This document shows positions 1 to 10,000 of a DNA stretch of 33,856 nucleotides, in pieces. Under the pieces are notes generated by a model. The model had not been told where the DNA came from, ran no database searches, and saw nothing but the letters and a program-made list of their open reading frames with translations. Origin of the DNA: Legionella sp. (GTDB taxonomy: Bacteria > Pseudomonadota > Gammaproteobacteria > Legionellales > Legionellaceae); NCBI GenBank assembly GCA_017306715.1, contig JAFKHV010000037.1:1-33856 (forward strand), in the 5' to 3' direction. The position numbers were made by a program, and so were the translations under genes. How positions within the stretch are numbered: the stretch's first letter is position 1; the number at the start of each line of letters is the position of its first letter.

Positions 1-849
1 TTTAAAAGCGCAGTCTACCATCAAAAAGAAGACTTTATAATCAGCTTATGCAAACAATACCCGAAGGCAGTTGAGGATGCAAAAAATGCACTGGCAACCA
101 TGGGTCGACCTGAGCTTATTGAGCAACTACCAGAATGTCCAAATCAATATTGTGGTATCGCTATTTTCTCATCCGATAATTGGTTTAGTGATCGCGCAGC
201 AGCAACATCATTTCTAAGCAAATTCAATCAAAGTGAGACTGTTCATAAACTTTGTCTAGAACTAAAAAGGCAAAACAAAATTAAGCATCCGGTCTTAGAA
301 GACTTATCTAGTATCCAAGCAGACGCCTTAAAAATTATTGAACTCAAAAATTGTTACGACCTAACGACTAGGGAAGCAAAATTTTTATTTGAACACCCGA
401 AAGTATTCGAGCTCATGCTCACGCCAAAATACCAAGGTAAAGAAAAAGCCCTCTTTGAATTAGTCGCTGAAGATACTGTATTAGACTTTTGGCAATTTGA
501 ACATTTAATCCAACGCCTGCCTCGTGCGCAATTAATTCATGATTTAGATGAATATTTAAAAAATAAGACCGACTGGTGGTATAACCATCGTAAACGCTGC
601 GAAAGTTTCCTTAAAGCCATAAGAGAGACGAAAGACTTAAAACAATGCCAACAACTCGTTGCAGCACAAATTAAGTTGTTCGATTCAAAAACCTCAGACA
701 ACACAGAATCACAGGGGCTTTTTTATACATCAACGGTGAAACAGAATACGATCAAAGATGGCTATTACAAGGCCTTAATTAGATTTCAGCAATATCAAGG
801 CCCAGAAGAAGATCACGATGAAGCATACTTTATTCGTCATAAAGTATAG
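1..849 (+). CDS. Unrecognised protein, 3' part only (runs off the left edge)
   Basis: The reading frame is open from the first base, so this is the C-terminal part (282 codons plus stop visible) of a longer gene; an in-frame ATG at 100 is probably internal. The visible part looks mainly alpha-helical and soluble, rich in Lys, Glu, Gln and aromatic residues, with no membrane segment. I recognise no catalytic motif or named family. The last residues carry an acidic cluster (PEEDHDE, about 9 to 15 residues from the end) followed by a short hydrophobic/basic tail. Dot/Icm substrates of Legionella often have such an E-block near the C-terminus, so an effector role is possible but unproven. Confidence is high that it is coding and low for any function. 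Confidence 0.75.
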   Translation, partial: FKSAVYHQKEDFIISLCKQYPKAVEDAKNALATMGRPELIEQLPECPNQYCGIAIFSSDNWFSDRAAATSFLSKFNQSETVHKLCLELKRQNKIKHPVLEDLSSIQADALKIIELKNCYDLTTREAKFLFEHPKVFELMLTPKYQGKEKALFELVAEDTVLDFWQFEHLIQRLPRAQLIHDLDEYLKNKTDWWYNHRKRCESFLKAIRETKDLKQCQQLVAAQIKLFDSKTSDNTESQGLFYTSTVKQNTIKDGYYKALIRFQQYQGPEEDHDEAYFIRHKV

Positions 850-858
850 ATCAGGCTT

Positions 859-881
859 GAACCACCAATAGACCGGTGTTC
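859..881 (+). terminator. Weak hairpin after the first gene
   Basis: GAAC-CACC and GGTG-TTC can pair with one bulged C around an 8-nt loop, starting 10 bases after the stop codon. No T-run follows, so it is at best a weak or Rho-assisted terminator. Confidence 0.2.
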
Positions 882-898
882 GTTAGAGCTTAAGCAGA

Positions 899-1021
899 CT
901 AAATTGGTCTTTTAGAGTCTACGTCAGGTATGGGAGGCGCGTTGTTAAAAAGATAGAGGATAAGGAAAATAAAAAATAGGACTAAGGTAAAATAGAAAAA
1001 AATTTTTGCCAAGAGAATCAT
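899..1021 (-). CDS. Possible 40-residue membrane peptide
   Basis: From the ATG whose first base is 1021 the frame runs 40 codons to TAG. The peptide is one long hydrophobic stretch (about residues 2-25, rich in Phe, Leu and Ile) followed by a polar tail ending in KRPI. An AGGAG lies 11 bases upstream of the ATG, slightly far for a ribosome site. The same frame stays open upstream into the end of the next minus-strand gene and would add a second hydrophobic segment, but I find no ATG, GTG or TTG early enough to use it. It follows the 116-residue gene on the same strand. It could be a real small membrane protein or the remnant of a two-helix one. Confidence 0.35.
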   Translation of the reverse strand: MILLAKIFFYFTLVLFFIFLILYLFNNAPPIPDVDSKRPI

Positions 1022-1125
1022 TGTAGGATTTTCTCCTAAATACTCATAGGTGGCTGAGATAATAATCACGACAAGGCAGATAAATGATCCTAAAAGTATT
1101 CTTAGTCCTTTTAAAGGTCCAAACG

Positions 1126-1476
1126 TTACATGGAGCCTGGGGATGAACGATTATAAGTCAGCGGCTCATGTTCGTTTAGAAGGTCATAAACCTTTTTCAT
1201 ACTGGCTGTAGGTTGATTAGAACGCGCAAAAAACGGAAAGCGCTCCTCTCTTAACAGATGATCAGGAGTCGTACGATAAAAGGTAGTCAGCTCTTTTTTA
1301 AACGCAACCGAGATCGCGGGGCTTGTTAAAAATTCTTTGAGTAAAGAAATGTATTCTTGCTTTTTTTCTAATACGGACGTGCCTGTAACACGCTCCATAA
1401 TTGCTTGATCCAATTCTTTAGCGGTAATATATGCTCCTAATAAACGATTTTTTTTCTCCTGATTTGATTTTGCCAT
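1126..1476 (-). CDS. Unrecognised 116-residue protein
   Basis: The start is the ATG with first base 1476 (MAKSNQ...), which has AAGGA seven bases upstream; the frame extends further up but without a ribosome site. The product is polar, probably helical, basic at the N-terminus and lacks a signal peptide or membrane segment. Residues about 15-70 look like two or three amphipathic helices. No family is recognised. It is divergent from the Tim44-like gene, and a TATAAT hexamer lies upstream on its strand in the shared AT-rich gap, without a good -35. Its last codons overlap the open frame of the possible membrane peptide downstream. Confidence 0.65.
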   Translation of the reverse strand: MAKSNQEKKNRLLGAYITAKELDQAIMERVTGTSVLEKKQEYISLLKEFLTSPAISVAFKKELTTFYRTTPDHLLREERFPFFARSNQPTASMKKVYDLLNEHEPLTYNRSSPGSM

Positions 1477-1690
1477 GACTCTATCCTTGTATATTTTAAA
1501 ATTCAATGAATCAATAAAACTCACATATTGAATTATTATAATACAAAAATTACCCTTGATATTAATTGACCTAATCCCCATCTTGGAGAAAGTTGCAGCG
1601 CGAAGGCTTGAATTCCTCTATACTGCAACAAAGCTCGATATGAGTTTTGAATGGTTTTTAATAGGAATACTTTTACATAAGGTAATTACA

Positions 1691-2518
1691 ATGCGTACAT
1701 TAATCTCATGTCTACTCATCAGTTTATTAAGCTTCGGCCTCATCTTTAATGATGCTTATGCGAAACGCTTCGGCAGCGGCCGCAGTTTTGGCGTGCAACG
1801 TTCTCAAAGCAGCTTATTCAGTCCCAAAAAAGCCCCAGCTTCAGCTCCGTTAACTCAAAAAAATCCCAATACAAGTAAATGGGGTGGTTTATTAGGTGGA
1901 ATGCTTATTGGTGGTCTACTTACGAGCTTGTTTATGGGGCACGGTTTCGGTACAGGATTATTGACCTGGCTGATTGTAGGAGGACTCATTTTATTTGCTA
2001 TCAATTTATTCCGTAGACGTGTACAGCCGGGGATGCAAAGCAATACTGCAAGTTCCTTTAACCGCAACAGCGATACATTTAATAATTTTAAGCAAGCGTT
2101 TAATGCTCAATCAACCTCCAGTAGTAGCGTGACGGATTATCCGGAAAATTTCTCTCCTAATAATTTTTTAAGAGAAGCAAAAGTAACGTTTAATCGTTTG
2201 CAAGCCGCTTATGACGAAATGAATACGCAAGACTTGCGTGAATTTACCGCCCCTGAAGTATTTGCTGAAATTAAAATGCAATTGGATGAGCGGGGTAATG
2301 AGCCCAATAAAACCGAGGTAATCTCTTTAGAAGCGGAATTACTGGATGTATCACGACAAACAAAATCCTACATTGCCAGTGTTCGTTTTACCGGGACTGT
2401 TAAAGAAAACAATGATCCATTAACGCAAATCGATGAGATATGGCATTTCCGCCGCTTTGATGGTAATACCCAATGGGTAGTTGGTGGGATACAACAAAAT
2501 GAAGGTCTATCTTTATAA
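1691..2518 (+). CDS. Tim44-like domain protein, exported or membrane-anchored
   Basis: The start is the ATG at 1691, with AAGG 9 bases upstream; an upstream extension of the frame has no ribosome site. The 275-residue product begins with a signal peptide (residues 1-24, ending DAYA). A Gly/Arg/Ser-rich segment follows, then a Gly-rich hydrophobic region (about 64-107) ending in the stop-transfer-like RRR, a Ser/Asn-rich linker, and a C-terminal domain from about 150. That domain, with FLREAKVTFNRLQAAYDEMN and a following beta-rich part, matches the bacterial Tim44-like family (COG4395 type). In mitochondria this fold serves the TIM23 import motor and the ribosomal protein mL45; in bacteria its role is poorly defined. 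It is convergent with greA. Family assignment is good; the function is not known. Confidence 0.8.
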   Translation: MRTLISCLLISLLSFGLIFNDAYAKRFGSGRSFGVQRSQSSLFSPKKAPASAPLTQKNPNTSKWGGLLGGMLIGGLLTSLFMGHGFGTGLLTWLIVGGLILFAINLFRRRVQPGMQSNTASSFNRNSDTFNNFKQAFNAQSTSSSSVTDYPENFSPNNFLREAKVTFNRLQAAYDEMNTQDLREFTAPEVFAEIKMQLDERGNEPNKTEVISLEAELLDVSRQTKSYIASVRFTGTVKENNDPLTQIDEIWHFRRFDGNTQWVVGGIQQNEGLSL

Positions 2519-2560
2519 TTGAGTCGCTGCTCGATTATTATACTGCCCCCTCACTCTAGC

Positions 2561-2588
2561 TTTCCCCAGCGCGTATCGCGTGGGGAAA
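2561..2588. terminator. Strong hairpin between two convergent genes
   Basis: TTTCCCC pairs with GGGGAAA and an inner CGCG pairs with CGCG around a TAT loop, with one bulged G, giving about 12 base pairs. It sits between the Tim44-like gene (+) and greA (-), where a bidirectional terminator is expected. Neither side has a T-run, so it may be Rho-assisted or a dispersed palindromic repeat. Confidence 0.45.
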
Positions 2589-2650
2589 CTGGCTGGGTTT
2601 AAGGGGCTTCGTCGTCGCAAGGTGCGGATCTCAATATAAACACAAATTAT

Positions 2651-3127
2651 CTATACATATTTTACATCAATTATTTCATACTCCACTTGTCCACCCGGAG
2701 TATTTACCACCACCGTGTCATCAAGCTCTTTTCCGATTAAAGCACGTCCAATAGGAGAGCTATAAGATATTTTATGCAGTTTAATATCAGCCTCATCCTC
2801 ACCCACGATTTGGTAGGTTATTTCTGCATCTGTAGCAACATGGCAGACGGTAACTGTGGCACCAAAAACAACTTTGCCATTATTCGCAAGTTTTGTGATA
2901 TCGATAATCTGTGCATTCGATAATTTTGCTTCAAGCTCCTGTATCCGTCCTTCATTGAAACTTTGCTGTTCTCTTGCTGCATGATATTCAGCATTTTCTT
3001 TTAAATCGCCATGAGCGCGCGCGGTAGCAATTGCCTCGACAATGCGCGGCCTGTCGACAAACTTTAACCGCTGTAATTCTTCTTGTAAGGCTTCAGCACC
3101 TTGCACCGTCATTGGATGTTTATTCAT
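2651..3127 (-). CDS. greA: Transcription elongation factor GreA
   Basis: GreA enters the RNA polymerase secondary channel and stimulates cleavage of backtracked RNA, rescuing stalled complexes. The 158-residue length is that of the family. The N-terminal coiled coil (residues about 8-75) carries the tip motif [15 protein letters not shown] at 41-55, including the acidic D41 and E44 that position the catalytic magnesium. The C-terminal FKBP-like domain (about 80-158) contains the family's [14 protein letters not shown] and VNTPGG...YEI stretches. GAGG lies 5 bases before the ATG. It follows carB by 24 bases, so the two are probably co-transcribed, an order common in gammaproteobacteria. Confidence 0.97.
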   Translation of the reverse strand: MNKHPMTVQGAEALQEELQRLKFVDRPRIVEAIATARAHGDLKENAEYHAAREQQSFNEGRIQELEAKLSNAQIIDITKLANNGKVVFGATVTVCHVATDAEITYQIVGEDEADIKLHKISYSSPIGRALIGKELDDTVVVNTPGGQVEYEIIDVKYV

Positions 3128-3151
3128 AGTTACCTCTAATATAAACTTTAA

Positions 3152-6100
3152 TTAATGTAAATCTTGTAATCGCGTCACCGTGACTCGATCCTTATATTTC
3201 ATCGCCAAACACGCGGCCTCCGCTCCGGAGAGGGTGGTGGTGTAACTTACCTTATGTTGTAATGCGCTACGCCGAATAGAGAATGAATCCGCGATTGCCC
3301 TTTTTCCTTCTGTAGTATTGACGATAAAATCAATCTCATGATTTTTGATGTAATCAAGCACATGAGGACGCCCCTCGGAAACCTTATAAATTCTTCGACA
3401 ATCAATTCCTGCAGCTTGTAACACCAAGGCAGTTCCTCGTGTCGCTACAATTTCAAAACCAAGCTCTAATAAACGTTTAGCAATTTCACCAATACGGGTT
3501 TTATCCGCATCACGCACGGACACAAAAGCACGCCGCCTACGACTAATGTTTGCCCCGGCACCCAGCTGCGCTTTAGCAAAAGCCTGTCCAAAGCGACGTG
3601 CTATGCCCATAACCTCACCGGTGGATTTCATTTCCGGCCCTAAAATACAATCAACGCCTGAGAATTTAATAAAAGGAAAAACGGGAAGCTTGATTGAATA
3701 GAAGGCGGGCATGTGATGATTTTGCTTTAAACCTTGCTGCCGCAAACTAATGCCTAATTTACACTTCGCAGCGATTTTTGCCAATGGATAACCGGTAGCT
3801 TTTGAGACAAAAGGTACCGTCCTTGACGCTCTGGGATTGACTTCTAATACATAAATATCATCAGCCTGAATGGCAAACTGGGCATTGATTAAACCGACCA
3901 CTCCTAATTGCAAAGCCATTTGCCGCATTTGTTCCATCAAATCTTGCTGCACCACCACACTAAGACTAAAGGGCGGTAGCGTGCATGCGGAATCTCCTGA
4001 ATGAATGCCCGCCTGCTCAATATGTTCCATAACCGCGCCAATAAACACTTCTTTACCATCACAGACTGCATCAATATCGACCTCAATGGCATCATTTAGG
4101 AATCGATCTAAAAGTACAGGTGAATCGTTAGATACAGCAACCGCATGCGTTAAATAATGGCGCAGATCTTCCTCTTGATAAACAACTTCCATCGCGCGTC
4201 CGCCTAACACATAAGAAGGACGAACCACTAAAGGATAGCCAATTTTATTGGCTAAGTTGATGGCTTCTTCTTCGCTGCGCACCGTACCGTTATCGGGTTG
4301 ATGCAGATCTAATTCATGGACTAATTTTTGAAAACGGTCCCGGTCTTCTGCTTGATCGATAGCATCCGGAGACGTTCCGATAATCGTCACCCCATTGGCT
4401 TCTAAATCCCGAGCCAATTTAAGCGGAGTTTGCCCTCCATAATGCACAATCACACCATGTGGTTTTTCGATATCCACGATGGCCAATACATCCTCAAGAG
4501 TAACCGGTTCAAAATAAAGGCGATCGGAGGTATCAAAATCGGTGGACACGGTTTCAGGGTTACAGTTAACCATGATGGTTTGCCAACCCTCTTCGCGCAA
4601 AGCCATGGCCGCATGTACACAACAATAATCAAATTCTATTCCCTGACCTATACGGTTGGGCCCACCACCAAGAATTATGATCTTTTTGGCTAAGCTTTCA
4701 GGCTCAGATTCGCACTCCTGTTCATAACAAGAATACATATAGGCCGTTGTACTAGGAAATTCGCCCGCACAGGAATCAATACGTTTGTAAACTGGAATCA
4801 CCCCTTGTTGTTTCCGGTAATGACGCACCTCTTCTTCACTACAGGCGAACAAATCACCCAAAAAGGCATCTGCAAAACCTCGGCGTTTTAGTTGCAGTAA
4901 TTCTAATTTATCTACATTGTGTAATATTTTACCTTTATAATGGTGCTCCCAGCCAACTAAATCAGCAATTTGCGCAAGAAACCAGGGATCAATACGACAT
5001 TCTGCGTGCACCTCATCTAAACTCATGCCTAATCGAAAAGCATCAGCCACATACCACAATCTATCTGGGGTTGGTTCACGTAAATGTCCGCGTAATTCAG
5101 CTAAATCTTTACCCTTAAATAGAGAGATTAATCCGTAACGCCCAATCTCTAAGCCACGAATAGCTTTCTGAAGGGATTCCTGGAAGTTAGCCCCTATTGC
5201 CATGACCTCACCAACAGATTTCATTTGGGTTGTTAAGGTAGTCGAGGTTTGCGGAAATTTATCAAAATTGAACCGCGGAATTTTAGTGACTACATAATCG
5301 ATTGCCGGTTCGAACGCCGCTGGGGTTTTACCTCCGGTGATTTCATTTTTAAGTTCATCCAAGGTGTAACCTATGGCAAGCTTTGCCGCAATTTTAGCGA
5401 TAGGAAAACCGGTAGCTTTGGATGCAAGTGCTGAACTGCGTGAGACCCGCGGATTCATTTCCACGACCAATAATCGACCATCGTCAGGATTGACAGCAAA
5501 TTGCACGTTTGAGCCGCCTGTATCAACTCCTACTGCTCGTAATACTTTAATCGCTGCATCGCGCATCCGCTGATATTCTTTATCTGTAAGCGTTTGTGCA
5601 GGGGCGACGGTTATCGAGTCTCCGGTGTGAACGCCCATCGGATCAAGATTTTCAATGGTACAAACAATAATACAATTATCGTTTTTATCCCGTACCACTT
5701 CCATCTCATACTCTTTCCATCCTAGAACAGATTCATCGATGAGTAATTCATGGGTGGGGGAAAGCTCAAGACCACGAAGACAAATCTCTTCAAACTCCTC
5801 ACGATTATAAGCAATTCCACCCCCGCTGCCCCCCATGGTAAAGGAGGGTCGAATTATCGCAGGGAAACCCAAGCGTGCTTGGACTTGAAAAGCCTCTTCC
5901 ATGCTGTGTGCGATTGCTGAGCGCGGCATTTCCAGCCCCACACTCTGCATCAGTTGGCGAAATTTTTCCCGATCTTCTGCTCGATCGATGGCTTCACGGG
6001 TGGCGCCAATCATCTCAACCCCGTAACGTGCTAAGACGCCCTCGCGAACCAAATCGAGAGCACAGTTCAATGCGGTTTGTCCACCCATGGTCGGTAATAA

Positions 6101-6355
6101 CGCTTCGGGTCGTTCAATTTCGATGATACGGGCCACTTCTGGCCATGTGATGGGTTCGATATAGGTTGCGTCAGATAACTCCGGATCGGTCATGATGGTG
6201 GCGGGATTTGAATTCACAAGAATCACGCGGTAACCTTCCTCGCGTAGTGCCCGAACTGCTTGAGTACCTGAATAATCAAATTCACACGCTTGCCCAATGA
6301 CGATGGGCCCTGCTCCCAAAATTAAAATGGATCTAATATCAGTTCTTTTTGGCAT
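3152..6355 (-). CDS. carB: Carbamoyl-phosphate synthase, large subunit
   Basis: CarB makes carbamoyl phosphate from bicarbonate, ammonia (supplied by the CarA glutaminase) and two ATP, feeding pyrimidine and arginine synthesis. At 1067 residues it is full length (the E. coli protein is 1073). It begins [20 protein letters not shown], almost as in E. coli, which fixes the start although no clear ribosome site precedes it. The parts in order are: a carboxyphosphate ATP-grasp half (to about 400, with the MGGQTALN motif), an oligomerisation linker, a carbamoyl-phosphate ATP-grasp half (from about 550, with [17 protein letters not shown] and VHYGGQTPL), and a C-terminal MGS-like allosteric domain (about 935-1067). 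Unlike the common carA-carB order, no carA lies upstream; a small unrelated gene does. Confidence 0.97.
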   Translation of the reverse strand: MPKRTDIRSILILGAGPIVIGQACEFDYSGTQAVRALREEGYRVILVNSNPATIMTDPELSDATYIEPITWPEVARIIEIERPEALLPTMGGQTALNCALDLVREGVLARYGVEMIGATREAIDRAEDREKFRQLMQSVGLEMPRSAIAHSMEEAFQVQARLGFPAIIRPSFTMGGSGGGIAYNREEFEEICLRGLELSPTHELLIDESVLGWKEYEMEVVRDKNDNCIIVCTIENLDPMGVHTGDSITVAPAQTLTDKEYQRMRDAAIKVLRAVGVDTGGSNVQFAVNPDDGRLLVVEMNPRVSRSSALASKATGFPIAKIAAKLAIGYTLDELKNEITGGKTPAAFEPAIDYVVTKIPRFNFDKFPQTSTTLTTQMKSVGEVMAIGANFQESLQKAIRGLEIGRYGLISLFKGKDLAELRGHLREPTPDRLWYVADAFRLGMSLDEVHAECRIDPWFLAQIADLVGWEHHYKGKILHNVDKLELLQLKRRGFADAFLGDLFACSEEEVRHYRKQQGVIPVYKRIDSCAGEFPSTTAYMYSCYEQECESEPESLAKKIIILGGGPNRIGQGIEFDYCCVHAAMALREEGWQTIMVNCNPETVSTDFDTSDRLYFEPVTLEDVLAIVDIEKPHGVIVHYGGQTPLKLARDLEANGVTIIGTSPDAIDQAEDRDRFQKLVHELDLHQPDNGTVRSEEEAINLANKIGYPLVVRPSYVLGGRAMEVVYQEEDLRHYLTHAVAVSNDSPVLLDRFLNDAIEVDIDAVCDGKEVFIGAVMEHIEQAGIHSGDSACTLPPFSLSVVVQQDLMEQMRQMALQLGVVGLINAQFAIQADDIYVLEVNPRASRTVPFVSKATGYPLAKIAAKCKLGISLRQQGLKQNHHMPAFYSIKLPVFPFIKFSGVDCILGPEMKSTGEVMGIARRFGQAFAKAQLGAGANISRRRRAFVSVRDADKTRIGEIAKRLLELGFEIVATRGTALVLQAAGIDCRRIYKVSEGRPHVLDYIKNHEIDFIVNTTEGKRAIADSFSIRRSALQHKVSYTTTLSGAEAACLAMKYKDRVTVTRLQDLH

Positions 6356-6407
6356 GGCGAGACAACAAAAAAATAAAGTAAGGTATTTTACCCAGATTTA
6401 CGTGAAG

Positions 6408-6413
6408 ATTATA
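6408..6413 (-). promoter_or_regulatory. Candidate -10 box for carB-greA
   Basis: A perfect TATAAT on the minus strand lies just past the stop of the preceding small gene and about 52 bases before the carB start. I see no convincing -35 at 16-18 bases. Its presence suggests carB can be transcribed independently of the upstream gene. Confidence 0.35.
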
Positions 6414-6432
6414 CCTCTCACATCGGATCTTC

Positions 6433-6708
6433 TTATGCGCTATATTCGCTCATTAATACGATTTGTAGACCCGCCTCAGTCAGTGATAAATATTTATAGT
6501 AGGGATCGGCTGTAGTGCGTTCTAACCATTCATTGGCAATACAAATATCGGTTAATTTTTGTGCCTGCTCTACAGTAACCGGAGTATTGAGCTTACGAGA
6601 TAAAATAGCTGCAGCATCTTCTTCAATCGTTAAGAACACCTGATCTCGAGTAACTCCGCGAAGTTTCATTTCATCGTAAAATAATTTTAATATGTCCAGC
6701 TCATTCAT
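6433..6708 (-). CDS. Small winged-helix-like protein, unrecognised
   Basis: The ATG with first base 6708 (MNELDILKL...) has AAGGA seven bases upstream and is preferred to an upstream in-frame ATG (first base 6741) without a site. The 91-residue product is acidic, soluble and mostly helical. The end reads like a recognition helix plus wing: TDICIANEWLERTT, a short PYYKYLSLT turn, then EAGLQIVLM, a pattern typical of winged-helix proteins of the PadR/MarR kind. No exact family is recognised and DNA binding is not shown. It lies 74 bases downstream of the giant adhesin gene and 77 bases upstream of carB on the same strand. Confidence 0.7.
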   Translation of the reverse strand: MNELDILKLFYDEMKLRGVTRDQVFLTIEEDAAAILSRKLNTPVTVEQAQKLTDICIANEWLERTTADPYYKYLSLTEAGLQIVLMSEYSA

Positions 6709-6729
6709 TTTTTTATCCTTCAATAATAC

Positions 6730-6776
6730 CTCTTCATCCATTATTAGTTAATAAATCAGCAAATTGCAATGAAGAG
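6730..6776 (-). repeat. 8-bp inverted repeat after the giant gene
   Basis: CTCTTCAT (6730-6737) and ATGAAGAG (6769-6776) are perfect complements with a 31-nt AT-rich loop, a few bases after the stop of the giant gene. It might be a weak transcript-end hairpin. The loop is long and there is no T-run. Confidence 0.2.
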
Positions 6777-6782
6777 TATCGT

Positions 6783-7067
6783 TTAATTAAAGAGCGCAAT
6801 ATTAGACACTAAGCCTGTGCATGTACTGTTATTGCATAATTGAATATTGCATCCAGAGTACAGTCCAGGAAGAAGCGAATTTCCCCCAATATTTAAAGGG
6901 TTAAGTACCGTTGCTAAAAGGCTACTTATACCAATACCTGCCCCACATAATAGCCCTCCGCGAACATTCAAAAAGGTGTTTGGGAAGACGTTCATGTTGG
7001 TACCAACACAAACCCAAGCTGTAGATAACAATCCTCCAGGATAACTGCAAGAGGTAATATTCGGGGT
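6783..7067 (-). other. Cys-rich C-terminal domain of the giant adhesin
   Basis: The last 94 residues break the TIG pattern after its first strand. They contain six cysteines (domain positions 7, 20, 41, 73, 78, 83), whereas the 62 repeats contain only one. Three disulfides are possible. By analogy with intimin, whose distal lectin-like domain is disulfide-bonded, this could be the receptor-binding tip. Confidence 0.7.
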
Positions 7068-10000
7068 GACCGGAGTGTAGGTATAGCCGGAGGTTAAGGT
7101 TGCAGTGCCAATCGTATTATTGACCCCGACATTTACCGCTAAAGGTCCACTGACATAAGCTGGCGTGACCGCATTGAGGGTGGTTGCATTGACCACGGTG
7201 GTCGAGGTTGCGGCAACTCCGCCAAGCGATACTGTCGTTCCAGGTATAAAATTAGAGCCCGTAATCGTGACACTGGTGCCCCCAGTCGATAACCCATTAT
7301 TAGGATTAATACTGATGACGGTCGGATTTCCTGCAACATATGTGTAAGCGTTTAATAAGCTTGCAGTTCCCGTGCCATTATTTACCACAACCGTTACTGT
7401 GAGCGTGCCACTTAAATAGGCAGGAACTGTAGCTGTAAGCGTTGTCGCGTTTATTATATTAATATTTGTAGCAGCAATTCCCCCCACCGTGACGGAAGTT
7501 CCTGGAATAAAACCTGTACCACTTAAGGTGATGGTGGTTCCGCCACTCGTGGAGCCCGTAATCGGTGCGACGGTTGTTAATGTTGGGGCGCTTGCCGAAT
7601 AGGTGAATCCCGCGGTCAAAGTAGCGATTGCATTGCCATTATCAACAGCAATATTTTTAATTAAGGAACCACTTATATACGCTGGAGTTACCGCAGTTAG
7701 TATGGTACTGCTGCTTACATTCACCGATAATGCAGGTAGGCCTCCTACTGTTACGGTAGTCGTCGGTGTAAATCCTGTTCCCGTGATTGTTAATGTGGTC
7801 CCACCTGCTATCGTTCCCGCAGCGGGTAATGAATTGAGGACTGTTGGCGGTACGGTGGTATAAGTAAAACCATTATTTACCGTTGCGGTGCCTGAGCTAT
7901 TGCTTACCACTACATTTTTTATCAATGAACCTGAAACATAAATTGGGGTTAGGGCCGTAAGCGTGGTCGCATTCACTAAAGTAATACTTGTGGCTGGAAT
8001 ACCGCCAATAGTTAACGTAGTTCCCGGAACAAAATTTGTACCACTAATCGTTACCAAGGTTCCGCCGGACATTGGTCCTGCTGCTGGACTAATTGAAGTA
8101 ATAGTTGGCGCGGCTGCCTGATAGGTAAAACCTCCAGCGAGCGTCGCGTTTGAGACGCCATTATTAACCACTACATTAACCGCTAAAGCACCACTTAAAT
8201 AAGATGGAGTGACTGCGGTCAAGCTCGTCGCGCTATTAATGGTTACACCAGTCGCTGGAATTCCACCAAAACTCACTAAGGTACCGGGGACGAATCCTGT
8301 TCCAGTAAGCGTAACTACGGTGCCCCCCGCTAAAGAACCGGTATTGGGTGACAAACTTGAGAGCGTGGGCGCAATAGCAGTATAGGTATAACCACCAACT
8401 GCCGATGCACTTCCAGCACTATTGGTGACTACCACATCTTTAATTAAGGCTCCACTGAGATATGCGGGTGTATTAAACGTAAGTGTTGTTGCATCGACAA
8501 CAGTAACATTCGTCGCCGGGATACCGCCCACAGTAACATTCATGCCCGTTACAAATCCCGTACCCGTTAAGGTTATGTTTGTTCCTCCAGCAATAGAACC
8601 AGTTGCGGGCAAAAGAGTTGTAATTGTGGGTAGAACAGGCTGATAAGTAAAAGCACCAGCTAAGGTGGCATTTGCCGCTAAATTGCTTACCGTGATATCG
8701 GTTTGTACAGCGCCACTTACGTAAGCAGGTGCTGTAGCAGTAATGCTCGTGTCACTGTTTACAGTGAATAAAGCTGGAATTAGACCAAAAAGCACCGAGG
8801 TTGTGCCTATAAAATTAGTACCCGTTAACGATACTGTGGTCCCTCCGATGACACTCCCTCCAGCTGGAGAAATACTCCCCAAGGTAGGTGCGAGTGCCTC
8901 ATAATTGAAGCCGCCCGTTAAGGTTGCACTGCCTGCGCTATTGGTTACTTGTACATTAACATTGCCGCTAGCATGGCTCGGAGTGAGCGCGGTAAGCGTG
9001 GTACTATTTAGAACGGTAATTGCCGTTGCTGCAGTGCCCCCCAAAGACACGGTCATTCCGGGAATAAAACCCGTTCCATTAATGGTAACAATCGTCCCTC
9101 CCGCAATGGATCCAGAGGCAGGCATGATTGAGGTAATCGTAGGCCCCACGGGTACATAAGTAAATCCTCCGACCTGGGTTGCCATTCCAGTTCCGTTATT
9201 GACGATGACATCCACTGTAAGAGCGCCACTGACATAAGCGGGCACAGTTACTGTCAGCGTGGTTGCATTGACAATATTCACGCTGGTCGCAGCCACGCCA
9301 CCAAAACTAATTGTGGTTCCCGGTGTAAATCCCGATCCGGTGATCGTGACTAGGGTGCCCCCACTAACATTTCCACTGCTCGGTGTAATCGAACTAATGA
9401 TTGGCGGTACAGCCACATAGCTAAATCCTCCGATTAAATTCGCTGTACCCACATCATTATTGACACTCACATCTTTAAGTAAGGCACCACTCACATATGC
9501 AGGAGTTGTTGCCGTTACGGTGTTGACATTAATTGCATTAATATTTGTAGCGGCTACACCACCAATCGTTACACTGATATTAGGAGTAAACTGAGTACCA
9601 CTTAATGTCACGGTCGTTCCACCATTAAGCGAACCAGTATTGGGCAGTACGCTGATTATCGATGGTGTACTCGCTTGATAGGTGAATCCGTTATTTAATG
9701 AGGCGCTACCTACTTCATTTTGTACAACCACCGTAGCGGCCAGTGCGCCAGAAAAGTAAGTAGGTGTCGTGGCAGTGATGCTGGTAGCACTGTTAATACT
9801 CAATCCTAAAACCGGAATACCGCCGATACTTAAGGTTGTAGCTGGGGTAAATCCTGATCCGGTAACTGTAATACTGGTCCCACCGTTAAGGGTACCCGTA
9901 TTCGGTGTGACGCTGGTTAAAGTAGGCGTCACCGCGATATAGGTAAAACCAGCCAATAAGGTTGCACTCCCAATACCATTATTGACGACCACATTTTTTA

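Noticed and set aside
4430..6126. Plus-strand ORFs of 61-87 codons inside carB
   Set aside because: They are shadows of a highly conserved gene on the other strand, with no recognisable products.
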